Source of the DNA: Ditylenchus dipsaci
Taxonomy: Eukaryota > Nematoda > Chromadorea > Rhabditida > Anguinidae
DNA length: 64,000 nt
Assembly (NCBI GenBank): GCA_004194705.1
Contig: SADC01001312.1
Location: 1 to 64,000 of the forward strand
Direction: 5' to 3'
Shown here: positions 22,154 through 34,400 of the stretch, one piece after another
Numbering within the stretch: position 1 is the first letter of the stretch
How the letters are laid out: the number at the start of each line of letters is the position of its first letter
Program-made: the position numbers and the translations under genes
Notes under the pieces: generated by a model
Seen by the model: only the letters and a program-made list of their open reading frames with translations
Told to the model about the DNA's origin: nothing
Databases searched by the model: none

Positions 22154-23546
22154 GGGAAGGAGAGAGATGTGCCATTTTAGATTGTGCCAAATCAAATTGT
22201 GCCTTTTTACTTTGTGCCCCTTCAGTTTGTGCCCATTTCAAATTGTGCCCCTTCAGTTTGTGCCCATTTCACATAGTGCCTATGCATTTTTGTGCCTTAA
22301 TTTTGACTAATTTTGGCTATAAAAATACTGCGATTATTTTCCTATAGGCTCCCAAGTCAAAATCGTCCGTAATCAGCACTCGAGCTCACCAAAATCCTCT
22401 GAGACTATATAAACACCCTAAGACACTCCATATATCTGAAATCATCTCAAACCACACCGAACCACGTAAAAGACCATGATACTTTCTGAACACCCTAAAC
22501 TACTTTTATCGGCATAAAACATCTCATTGTAGTGGTTTGTGGTAGTTTCAGATGGTTCAAAGTGATTTAGGCCACTTTTGGGGGGATTTGGGTGGCTTTG
22601 GATCGCAAATCCTTTTACAAGTCCTTAACCTGCTAATCCTTTACCAACAAAACCAAGTGGTCGTCACTTGGATCAAAAAAATTCAACATTTGGTATTTGG
22701 AAATATCCAGGTACTTGGAATCGAACCTGAGACCTAAAAAGTTGATCCAATCACGTTCACCACTGCACACCGAACTCAACTGGGGGTATTGTTATTGTTA
22801 GTTTTTTAGTCTAAACCAACCAAACCAAGTGGTCAACCACTTGGATCAAAAAATTTTTTTACGTTTTTCATGTTTCCAAAACTTTTCTGGACTAATTCAG
22901 GGACGCTGAAGATGGTTTTGCAGTGGTAAAATGACGTTTTCTCAGGTATTTTTTGAGTCTTGGGCAGCAATTGATTTTGCCAAAATCAATTATTTGCCAT
23001 AACTCAAAAAAACCCGAGAAAACGCCATTTCACCACTTTCAAACCATCTTCAGCATGACCAAATTAATCCAGAAAATAGGTTTTTGAACATGAAAAATGA
23101 GAAAAAAAATTTTATCCAAGTGGACGACCACTTGGTTTCGGGCCCAAATACGTAACCCAAATGCGGAAAGCCCAACGCTTAGTAACCTTTCCTTGCATCA
23201 GATTAGCTTTTTCGGGTTATGTGTGGTAGTCAGAGAGACATCAGATTCATAAGGCATAGTACTCAATGAAACGAGTAATGGCGCCTCTCCCACAAAATTA
23301 GCACACACAAATTTTCAACGATGAAAATTTTTTTTTTGTCTATGAAATTAGTCAAAAGTGTTGCACAAAATGCATAGGTACAAATTGAAATTGGACAAAC
23401 TGAAGAGGCACAATTTTCAATGGCACAATTCGAAAGGGCACAAATTAAAGGGGCACAAACTGCAGTGGCACAAACTGAATTTGCACAAACCAAAAAGGCA
23501 CAATTTGATTTGGCACAGTCTAAAATGGCACATCTCTCTCCTTCCC
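22154..23546. mobile_element. Tandem-arm element, unit TGTGCC, 7-bp TSD
   Basis: The flanking direct repeat is GGTAAAT (22147-22153 and 23547-23553). The ends are GGGAAGGAGAGAGATGTGCC and its complement ending CTCTCTCCTTCCC. The left array (22165-22290) has about eight units of TGTGCCCATTTCAAAT type and the right array (23350-23530) about twelve inverted units. The interior has a 22826-23140 CCAAGTGG foldback and no gene. Confidence 0.8.
22826..23140. repeat. CCAAGTGG foldback
   Basis: Arms start CCAAGTGGTCAACCACTTGG and continue through AAAAATTTTTTTACG and CAGTGGTAAAATGACGTTTT. The loop is near 22980. Confidence 0.85.
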
Positions 23547-23554
23547 GGTAAATT

Positions 23555-23600
23555 AATCCTCGAGGTTACAGGTTCGAATCCTGCTGGTTGCAGGCTTTTT
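23555..23600 (+). other. tRNA-derived B-box module
   Basis: GAGGTTACAGGTTCGAATCC followed by TGCTGGTTGC. Same module as at 10.2 and 49.7 kb; no full tRNA fold. Confidence 0.5.
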
Positions 23601-23789
23601 TCTCGACTACTTTATAAACGCAAAATTATATTCTAAAGGATTAGTGAACTTAAGTAACGAAAACTACTTATATCCAGCCTTAAAAGGTATGAAAGGGTAA
23701 GGAAACCGCTTGTATAAACGTTTGTATTGAGGGGCATAAACGCGAGGCCCAAATGTTGTTGGGCCCAAATGCGTGTTAACTTACCAGAG

Positions 23790-24222
23790 GGGATCGGACA
23801 TTTTTCCGTTGGACATTTTTCCGTCAAAATTGTTCGGCGTCATTTTTTGGCTGTACTTTTTTTTCATGATCGAGAAAAATGATTCTGTTAAAACAGTTTG
23901 TAGCTAAGTGATGGCTTCAAAATGAGCTATTAACAATCAATGTCTGATTGCAAAATTTTGGATAAAAATGTCCAATCTGAAACTAAAAAGGGAGTTGGAC
24001 ATTTTTCCGTCGGAATTGGAGACTCAGTGTCAGACTGGCATTTTTATCCAAATTTTGCAATCGAACGTTGATTGTTGATAACACATTTTTAAGCCCTGAC
24101 CTGAGCTACAAAACGGTACTAACAGAATTCGTTTTTTCAATCACGAAAAAAAATTACAGCCAAGAAATGACCACGGAAAAATTTCGACGGAAAAATGTCC
24201 AACGGAAAAATGTCGTAAACCC
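23790..24222. mobile_element. Foldback with GGACATTTTTCCGT arms, 8-bp TSD
   Basis: TACCAGAG lies at 23782-23789 and 24223-24230. Both ends repeat GGACATTTTTCCGTTGGACA. The arms continue with GGCTGTA, TTTTTTTCATGATCG and AGCTACAAAACGGT. Copies lie inverted at 30.55 and 30.93-31.36 kb. Confidence 0.8.
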
Positions 24223-24310
24223 TACCAGAGTGTATTTTCGACCTGGAGCAAGTTGGATTCTAAACTTGTAATTGAAAGAGTGGTCATACTGTGAATCACA
24301 TTTTTTTTAA

Positions 24311-25093
24311 AAGGGGACTTCTACGGCTACTTGTGACATCGACAAAGTATCGACTGCTACTTCACTAGACATACAGAGTGTTTCAAGAATTTCGCCCACT
24401 TTTAAATCGACATAACTTTTTTTGTAGATCGAATTTTCGAATTCTGTAAACGCAGATCGACTCAAAATTGAAAAGCAATTTTTTGGTATGTAAAGACAAA
24501 AACACTATTTTTGCTTGGTCCCCCTGTGTTTGGGGCCTGGACTGTGGATGGTCTCTGGATGGGCAAGGCCTAAACCATAGGGGGACCAAGCAAGAATCTT
24601 GTTTTTGACTTTATATACCAAAAATTGCTTTTTTATTTGAGTCGATTCTGCGTTGGCCGTAAATTCAAAATAATACTTATAAAAAAAGTTATGTCGATTT
24701 AAGTGGGCGAAATTCTTTGAACCCCTGTACATTTTTTCACATATTTTGTTTTTTTTATCTCAAATATTTTTACACCATCGTGTAGCTGATATATTTCTCT
24801 GTCGATTGAGTGGTCAAACACTCTGATTAAAAATGATTTTGAGAAAATCACAACAAACTCACACTAAAGACCGTGGTTTTTTACCTAGGTGTTTTAGTGG
24901 AGTTTCACCTTATATTTGGTGTAATTTTCTCGAAAATTATTTAATCAGGGTGTTTGACAGTCGATTGATAGATAATAACTCAGCTACAAAACGGTGTAAT
25001 AACATCTGAGATAAGAATACAAAATATGTTAAAAAACTTATGTAAAGTGAGATAGCAGTCGATGTCAGAAGTAGCCGTAGAAGTCCCCCCCCC
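24311..25093. mobile_element. TTAA-flanked foldback split by a Tc1-like MITE
   Basis: TTAA at 24307-24310 and 25094-25097; arms AAGGGGACTTCTACGGCTAC and GTAGCCGTAGAAGTC. The arms share ATCTCAAATATTTTTACACC-like and AGTCGATTGA segments. The insertion at 24374-24727 interrupts the left arm. Confidence 0.75.
24374..24727. mobile_element. Tc1/mariner-like MITE with TA duplication
   Basis: TA at 24372-24373 and 24728-24729; ends CAGAGTGTTTCAAGAATTTC and GAAATTCTTTGAACCCCTG. A nearly perfect palindrome around GGGCCTGGACTGTGGATGG. Copies at 52406-52757 and, degraded, 7672-8005. Confidence 0.8.
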
Positions 25094-25426
25094 TTAATAC
25101 GACGTTAGTAATTTGTTTTAACTTTTCATTTCTCTATCATCTTGTGCGATATATCGAGTATTTTTCTTTTTTTTTCCCACATTCTTATCCTTTGCGTCTA
25201 CTCGTTCTTTGCGTTTTGATTTCGCCTTTTCTGTTATTTATTGAAATGTCTGCCGTTTTTCTCGCCATCTTACAAAACTATTGTAATAAAAACGTTTTTA
25301 TATTAAGAATTTTTTTAGTTATCTCTTTATTACTAATTCGGGTTCTTTGGCTTCATTGTGACTTGTCTAGACTCTGATGAGATTGAAGTTATAGTGTTGT
25401 GTAAGGTTTGACCAAAATAGTGTCTA
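25094..25426. other. 3' flank of the carboxylesterase gene
   Basis: AT-rich with T-runs. A 77-codon open frame (25144-25377, plus strand) is very hydrophobic and lacks family features; I do not call it a gene. Confidence 0.4.
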
Positions 25427-28400
25427 TCAAGCAAGATTGTCTCTTAGCACTGGTTCAGGTTTCATATCGAAGTATCCGAAAGGATGCTCTTGGTCACTGG
25501 TGGCCAAATGCTCCAAATTCCGGAAGAGGGGTTTCTAAGAGTATTAAATTAATAACGTATAACATTTGAACTAAATAAACCCAGTAACAATAAAGTTGGC
25601 TAGACAATTGACCATAATCCGTTGCGCTTCTTGTCATTTTCGTTGAAATCGATTGTCCAACTAAGGAAAATCAAATAGTAAGGAATTCATAAGTTTGAAA
25701 GTGCCTAAAATTAGTTTTCAGCAAAGATATAATTATTAGCAAAGATATAAGATATAGTCGGGGCCGCAATTTGGGAGGTGGCACAGGGTAATAACCCTGT
25801 CCCCATCGCCCCCCCCCCCCCTCCGTGAGAAGTTGAAGTTGCGGCCCTGGATATATTCAACTCAATAATCACCCAAAACTGGAGATGCAAGTTAGGGTTC
25901 ATGTAATCCAACAAATACAATAGACTGGCCAATTGTGCTTCAACTTCTCCGATACCTCTTTGAGTGTTGGCATTGCAAATTGCATATCAGACAAAATCTT
26001 AAAAGTTTTTTTTTATTGTTTTTTTTAGGTCCAGCCGTTTTTACTTGGGTTGACTGGTGAGGTAATATCTGCCATCGGTGGAAAGTTTCTATCGACATAA
26101 AACCCAAATTAGCTGCTTTTAACCTCTTCTTTATCGTCCCAAAAGACCATCAGGTACTACTGTTTGGTTGATAAACTTCTCTATGTCTGCTCGTCCAAAT
26201 TCTAGCATTTTATCCGAGACGATTATTAAGGAGCTGTTTTTTGGGGCACCATCAAAAGCATGGTGTAAATTTTAAGGGTCAAGATATTTTTTGAAGCAAT
26301 ATAAAAAATTACTTAGTATCATCGATTCTTGACTGTTGATTCCTTGAATAGTAGGTTAGGAGGGGATTCTCTTATAAGCATGTCCAGATCTTTGCCATCA
26401 AAAGTCTTCGTCCAATCGCATCTGCATCCTTACAAAATTGACATCGTCAACGTCTCCAGCCCTAAAACCGTTTTAGAAATACCAAATTATTTTTATTGAA
26501 ATAGAATTTTTTAGAGCAGCGAAGTCTTCGCTAAATTTCTAATAATCCTAAAAATTTGTAACTTGATCACAGGAAGCGAGCCCATGGTTTTTACGTCAAC
26601 AATGGTTTTCATTAGATTTGGCGAGTCAGTTATCCGTTTACGAACAATTTGAACTTGAAACCAACAATTTTTTAGTAGGGCATCTCCACGCGTTCAAAAT
26701 TGGTGTCAGCAAATTCGAAAAAAAATCTTAAGCCTGAAACTTTTGTACGGATTTTTAACTTGGTTTCTAACAAAAACTAACTAAAATTAAGTTCTAGGCT
26801 TTGTTTATTAAAAAATCCGTTTGAAGTTGAAAAAGTTTAAAAAATTTGCACAGAATCTAAAGGGCTATGGCCACCATACTTGGACGAGCGGCGCCGCTAG
26901 CGGTGAGCGGCGGGCCGGCGAGCGGCGAGCGCGCACCCGCTCGCCGCTGCTTTTTTCAGCCCGCCGCTGCCGCCGCCGCTCCATTTTCAGTCTCTGCCTC
27001 CGCCGCTCTCCGCCGCTGCCTCCGCCGCTGTTATTTTTTCTCCGCCGCTGTCGCCGCCGCTAATGAACATTTTCATCGACCTTTAATGCTTTCTCTAATC
27101 TATTCCTGTTCTTCTTCTTTATGCATTACTCACATATATTATAGTAAATAAACATTTGATTGAGTTTCCAAGTGTATGTATTAAAATGTCAATGACTCAG
27201 AGTTACGAAAATTTAAAAATAATATAGTTAAAAAATTTTTAAATAAAGTAGTAAATTAGATTTTTTTCCACATGCCGCTGCCGCCCGTCGCTCATTTTTG
27301 ACCCGCCGCTGCCGCCGCCGCTGCTTTTTGTGCTTCCGCCGCCGCCGCCGCTTTTCCGCCGCTGCCGCTGTTTTTCTAGCACCCGCGCTCCGCCGCCGCC
27401 GCTGCCGCTCTTTTTTTTGCGTGTCCAAGTATGATGGCCACGCGTTCTGTATTGTCCCGCCAATTTAAAAATTTTCGCCTAATCATTCAACTTCTGTAGG
27501 GTTTTTTAGCTTTGTTTCTAACAAAGAGGCCTAGAATTTAATTTTAGTCATAATTGTGTGGGCATATACTATAGAATCAAACGGCCTTGGGGGCTTGAGA
27601 GTAGATGATGCGCGCACTCACTTACCTTAGACATGATTCAGAAAGTACTCTTGACCATAAAATGCATATAGAGTCTCTCTTTTTGCCACGGCTTAGTTGA
27701 AAAACATGGTAGGACATCCGAAAATAGTCCAGAATTCACCTTTTAATAAATTTTGCCATGAAAGTGGCCCCTTTTATTCTCTTCCCTTCCCAATACAGCC
27801 CCAACTCCATTAAAAAGGATAATATTTTTTTCTGCCCGTTAAATTGTCGAAAATGCCGTTGAATATTTTTTTTTGCCCGTTAATTTGTGTTGCCGTCAAA
27901 TATTCTTTTTTGCCCGTCACATATTCTTTTTTGCCCGTCAAAATATTCTTTTTTGCCCGTCAAATATTCTTTTTTGCCCGTTAAATATTTTTTCTGCCGT
28001 TGATCTACCTAGCCTCATAAGTACAACAACAATTGAACATCTTCTGACAATTGTAGGCCAGCAGAGTAAATGAAGAAATATTCTCAAACACACATTACTA
28101 CATCCTCATTGTTTTAATCGCTCAGTTTATTTCAGTTCGTCAAAAGCATTAACAACAATAGCGGTAAACAATTTAATAACATAAACACTCTAATATTGAA
28201 CCTTTATCTTTGAGCTGGCCTTCCCTTTTTCTTTTTTTGCCCAATGCATTTGCCACGGCGTGCGTCGGGAATTGAATCACACCTAGTTCTTCATGATAAA
28301 CAGTGCATGTTTGCATGGTCCTTTCTTTATTCCCTCATAGCAAGTGCACGAGTAGAAACGCGGCCAAATCGGAGATGGTCGAAGGACATAGAAGAGAGAT

Positions 28401-31400
28401 TTCAATTCCTAAGTTACATAATAGAATATTCATGTGCATAGGTGAGACTTACTTGGTATTGTTTCCCATGTAACGAGATGGAGCCCACCGTTGAAGACAT
28501 CATAATGCTGGGCAATGTCTTCACTGGTCACCTTCTTTGAGGGCATCACGAAAAGTGCGTTACTTCTATAGAGTCTTCGTCTTCCTCCCCTAGCAGATGT
28601 GCTTCGCGTAGAGTGCTTGCGGAACAAACGGTACGGATGCTACGACCTTAACCAAAGACCCTTGTAATAAAGTGATGAGGAGAAGGGAATGATTTAATTA
28701 CCTGATGATCCGGACATTTGCTGCAGTTTTCAATAATTCTCTCAGCGGCTTGAAGAAAGGGACGAAGAAGAGAAGCTTGCGCAAAGTTCCACAGTCCTTA
28801 ATTACTCGATTCCAGGACTCGAGACCATTATTCGTTGCCGAATAAGTGGAAAACCCTTCATACCAACCGCTGAGACCTGACAACACCAAGATGAACAGAA
28901 GTAGTCGATGAAGTCGACACGGACAGATTCCTGCGCTGCATATTTTACTGTCCAGTATTCCATCAAAGCACGCGCAGCTAAATACACGCTTTCGTTGCAT
29001 GAATCCTGGAAAAAGTACGAAGCAGAATCACCTTGCTTAAACTCTGTCTCGCTACTTGCCAGTTGGAGCTTCCCTACATCTTGATACATCGCTTGTTTGA
29101 TTTCTTTTGAAAGGCCCAACTGTTTCATCATTTTCCGGAGGTTTTGCATCACATGAAAGAAGCACATAGCTCGGAGCGCATTGGGCCCACAAATTCTCGC
29201 AGCTAAACACTATTCCAAACAAAAGCTCAGAGAAAACAATAATATTACCTGCTGTGATTGATTGATCACCATCCGCCATCAGCACCTCCGGAATGTAATT
29301 ACCCGCATTGATCGCCCGCAGAAAAATTTCGTAGCACCACGTGTTCTCATTTGACGACAAGGCAATATGTGTGAGAAAGAAGCGCTTATTTGCATCCGAG
29401 AAACCAGCCACCTTCATATCGGAATATAATTAACTTAGTAGTACGTTTAACTTGCTCACCATCACTGGGTACCCATTCCAGTTCAGCTTGTACGTTGAGT
29501 CAACGTTGACATACCTTGAACGGCCCTGGAATGCCTTCAACTTCTTTGTTGTCCACACGAGGCAAAATTCAATTTGATTGGCGACTTTTTTTGATTGGAA
29601 TTTAGTGACGTAAACCTCATCCTCATTGTTCGGCTCCATTTCTTTCGCTGCAGCGTAATCCCTCAGATGCTCAATTGTGACGGGTGCAGAATCTTCTCTC
29701 TTCTCACGGCTCATGAAATTTTGAATTTGGCTGAGCTTTGGAACAGAATGAAGATGCATAGTGACAATTCTGGCCTAAATTAAAGTTGAACTATTGCAGA
29801 GCAAAATTTACCAACCATCATATCCTGCTGAATCAGTTTCCTGTCTTTCCTTCCTTTGTCTTTAAGCGGATGACTGTTTTGCTTTTGGTGATAGAATTCC
29901 TTCTGCAGTAGATTCATGATTTGAGTGTTGCACAGTTGTCTCCACTATGATTTCCTGATTGTGACTTGGCCGGCGGACTCTGAGCTTAGCTGGACAGGCG
30001 CATCCCTTCTTTCTTGACACCGAACATGCAAAGTTTCGATAGTGTGCTTGTTGTTGTACGCTTTTTTTCTTTCTTAAACGAAGGGCATAATTCTCGGACA
30101 AAAAAAGAAAAGAAAGCTAACAAAGTCCAGTGATTTGAGTTCAAAGACTGGTCGCATCATCTTTCCATCGCCGGAGATCGCTTTCCGCTTTGTCGCCATC
30201 GAACTTGATCGCTTGAATGTAGACCACAGCAGGCTTGTCCTTCCTGTGTCCAGATATTTCTTGCAATGACATCTAAAAGTGGCAACTGTAATATCAACGG
30301 ACTACATAGATCAACAGGCAAAAAAATATTTGACGGGCAAAAAAAAATATTTGACGGGCAAAAAAGAATATTTAACGCGCAAAAAAGAATAATTAACGGG
30401 CAACACGAATTAACGGGCAAAAAGAAATATTTAACGGGCATTTTCGACAATTTTAACGGGCAAAAAAATACCACCCCATTAAAAAAATGTTTTGGCGGGA
30501 ATTCAAAAAAATATTTTTTTTGAATTTTCCTAAATTTTTGGGTTTAGACATTTTTTCCGTTGGACATTTTTCCGTCGAAATTTTCCGTGGTCATTTCTTG
30601 GCTGTAATTTTTTTTCGTGATTGAAAAAACGAATTCTGTTAGTAATCGTTTTGTTGCTCAGGTCCAGGGCTTCAAAATGAGCTACAACAATCAACGTTTA
30701 CAGAATTCGAAAATTCGATCTACAAAAAGTTATGTCGATTTAAAAGTGGGCGAAATTCTTGAAACACTCTGTATGTCTAGTGAAGTAGCAGTCGATACTT
30801 TGTCGATGTCACAAAGTAGCCGTAGAAGTCCCCCCTTTCAAAAAAAATGTGATTCACAGTATGACCTCTTTCAATTACAAGTTTAGAATCCAACTTGCTC
30901 CAGGTCGAAATACACTCTGGTAGGGTTTACGACATTTTTCGTTGGACATTTTCCGTCGAAATTTTTCCGTGGTCATTTCTTGGCTGTAATTTTTTTTCGT
31001 GATTGAAAAAACGAATTCTGTTAGTACCGTTTTGTAGCTCAGGTCAAGGGCTTAAAAATGTGTTATCAACAATCAACGTTCGATTGCAAAATTTTGGATA
31101 AAAATGCCCAGTCTGACACTGAGCTCCCAATTCCGACGGAAAAATGTCCAACTCCCTTTTTAGTTTCAGATTGGACATTTTTATCCACAAATTTTGCAAT
31201 CAGACATTGATTGTTATAGCTCATTTTGAAGCCATCAATCTTAGCTACAAAACTGTTTTAACAGAATCATTTTTCTCGATCATGAAAAAAAGTACAGCCA
31301 AAAAATGACCGCCGAACAATTTTGACGGAAAAATGTCCAACGGAAAAATGTCCGATCCCAAATTTTTTACCTTGGGGCACCGAGGCAAATTGAATTTTTT

Positions 31401-34400
31401 TTTTCGATTTTTCGGAACCAAAGTGTTTCCGTGCCGTTTTAGAGCACGAGAAACAATATGAGACGAGTCCTTTCCCTTCAGGAAAAGTGAATTTTTCGCT
31501 AGCTGGGGGGGGGGGGGGTTGAGGGGGATGGATTCTATAGGGTTACCAATTGTGTTAGAAACCAAGTTAAAACATCCGTACAGAAGTTCAATGATTAGGA
31601 ATTTTTTTTGAATTGGCGGAGGACACCGTTGTCGTAGACGGCAATGGCCCTTTAATGATTAGGATTTTTGACGCTAGTAGCGAATACCTCCCCCCCAACG
31701 ATTTTCACTTTTTTACTTTAGTAAAAATACCCAAATTTATGTCCCAGACCCGGAAAATGTGCGCAAACTCTTCATCAGTCACAACTTCTGTACGCTGGCC
31801 TACTTTCAAGCCTAAGGGCTAAGCCTAAACTTGTTGTTTGCAAGGGTAGTTACAGCAATTTTTAAAGGTCGGATGCTTGGGGGGGGGTATTCGCTACTAG
31901 CGCCGGATTTTTTTAAATTGACGGGCACCAATTTCGAACGCGTGGGAATGCCACTTTAAGTCATGAGTTGGTAACACAAAGTGTGAAAACTTCAAATAAA
32001 ACTACTTGTTCATTATTTAAAACCATAGGTTGAAAACAAAAGTTCAGAAAGTATTCAATCTCACCAATTTGGCAGCTTCTTTAGAGATGCGCTGCACACT
32101 CAATGCTTTTAAACATTCCTGAATTTCAAATAAACTCCAATTTAGACAGAAAGAAGCAAACCTTCACAACTTGGACTCTTTTGCAGGGCAATTTAATAGT
32201 TTAGCCAACTTTCTGGAAGTCACAACCACACTATTAGAAGCGGCCAACCAGCATATACACTTCCACTCATCTCAATGGTTTGGGAGAAAAGATCTAAATC
32301 TTGGCTGTCCTGAAAAAATATCAACCCAAGAAAGTAACCTCTGGTGTGCCTGGATAATGACAAAGCTCCGAGCATAGCTGCAGAACTTGTTGACCCCACA
32401 AAGTAACTTTGCTTGCATCACCTCCAAAATTGTGGATGTTGTCTGTGGAAATAATTAATGTTATATTCAGTCGATATAGGCACTAAAGTTAAAAACCTTG
32501 GATCCAGAGCAAAGCGACACGCAGATCCCAAAGACCAAGATTTCCTGGCATATTTTTGTCACCAGAGGAGAAAAACCCTGAGCATATTTTGAAAGTTAGA
32601 TTCTTGAAAAGGACGCGGATTCTATTTACCAAACATTCCCAGCCGGTATTGAACCGTTACAACCACCATTTGACGAGATACAAAATTAGCAGCAAAGGCC
32701 GGTAACCGTACAATCCGGCAGATCCAGCAGCAAAACCACCCCCGTGAATCCAAACAAGCACCTAGAGTGTTGACGAAAACATAGCTAGGTGTCAAAGTAG
32801 TAACCTACGGGCATTTTGTCAGCGGGTTTCTCGGAAGGGTAAACACATTCAGATGAAGACAGTCCTCACTGAACATCGGCTCACCAACCATTGGAGCGAA
32901 GGAAGCACATGCAGGACCAAAAGTTAGGGCGCTTAGGGAGCCATTGGAATAGGCATCTGGATCTTCCGGCTTCTGCAATATACAGTTAATTCTCAATAAA
33001 CCGTTACTCATTCAAGTTCGTAACTGCCTATGGTTCGATACTTGTTTTAAAGGAGGGGGAAAAAGCCATTTAGGTTTGAAAAAGTGGCCTCGGTGGCGCA
33101 GTGCGTAAGCGTTTGTGTTTTATGGTCAAAAAAGGGCGCGGAGGTTCTATCCCCGCATGCGTGCACTTCATTTTTTGGCTCTACCCCGTTAGCGCCCAAA
33201 TGTTTGCGCCGAAAATCGTTACATCCAAAACCGTTACATTTTTAATTAATTAGCTTGCTACATATAGGTTTTCTAAGTAATTTCATGGATATTGTCATTT
33301 ACAAGTTAATACTCAAATTGATGCCAGAGAGACGGGCTACATTTTGAGCATAAGGTTGTAAATGACCACATCTGCAAAATTGACTAAAAACTCCAAATGC
33401 TCTCAAAAAAGTCCAGAATTCCGGAAATTTTGGAGTTTTTAGCAAATTTTGCAGATATGGTCATTTACAACCTTATGCTCAAAATTAGCCCGTATCTCTG
33501 GCATCAATTTGAGTATTAACTTGTAAATGACAATATCCATGAAATTACTTAGAAAACCTATATGTAGCAAGCTAATTAATTAAAAATGTAACAGTTTGGA
33601 TGTAACGATTTTTGGCGCAAACAATTTGGGCGCTAACGTGTAGAGCCCATTTTTTTGGCTTGTTTGACCAGTTCTAGGCGTAATTTGGGTCGTTGATTGC
33701 GAATCTTGCGTAAAAAAGTCTAATTACCTCTAAAACTGGCTAAACAAGCCAAAAAAAATGGTGTGCCACTACGTGGCATCGAACCTGCAACACCATTTGG
33801 GCCAAAGAACTCAAATACTTACGCACTGCGCCACCGAGGCCACTTTTTCAAAACCTAAATGGCTTTTCCCCTCCTTTAATACGTGTTTTAAGAGGGACAT
33901 CTGTCTATTTTTATGATTGAAGTCATAGTATTTGGCATGTGTGGGTGAGTGGGTAACGTTTTTTTTGACTTCGGAAACCAAAGATGTGTCGTAGAGAGGA
34001 AAAATATTTTGCGGGTGAGTCTACCGTGTTCCCAGAATGTCAGCTTTCGTTTAAAAAAAGATCGTTGAAAAATAGGCGTTTTAAAGATTACTACTCATTT
34101 GCGCAAACTCAAAACAGGGATTCGAACCTGTAACTTCAAAAAATTTGCGCAAATCTCCTATATAGTATTAGAGCTGTTTTGTTTGTTTGTCTGTCCACTT
34201 TTGATGTTTTTAGTTTTTTTTTATGTTTTTGTTTGGTTTTTGGTCAAATTTTATTTAAATTGAAGCTTGGAATCTCAGGAGCAGAATGGTTGTTTTGGAT
34301 TTTGGTTTTGAAATTTTTTTCGGTTTCAATTGTCGGGTTTTAGTGAGAAATTGTAGATTTTTCGTTCTAGAATCAAAATCTCGGAGTTAAGTGGGTCAGA

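Noticed and set aside
25144..25377. 77-codon hydrophobic frame
   Set aside because: AT-rich DNA with T-runs gives chance Leu/Phe-rich frames; no supporting context.
26821..27463. Ala/Arg/Ser- and Gly/Arg-rich frames
   Set aside because: Produced by CCGCCGCTG low-complexity arrays in all frames; no gene features.
27817..27995. CRISPR-like direct repeats
   Set aside because: Units are contiguous or nearly so, vary in length, lack unique spacers, and are mirrored at the other end of a MULE; the genome is eukaryotic.
33088..33170. Functional tRNA gene at the end of the TTAA palindrome
   Set aside because: A and B boxes are present but the acceptor and anticodon stems do not pair, and the sequence recurs inverted at the other end.
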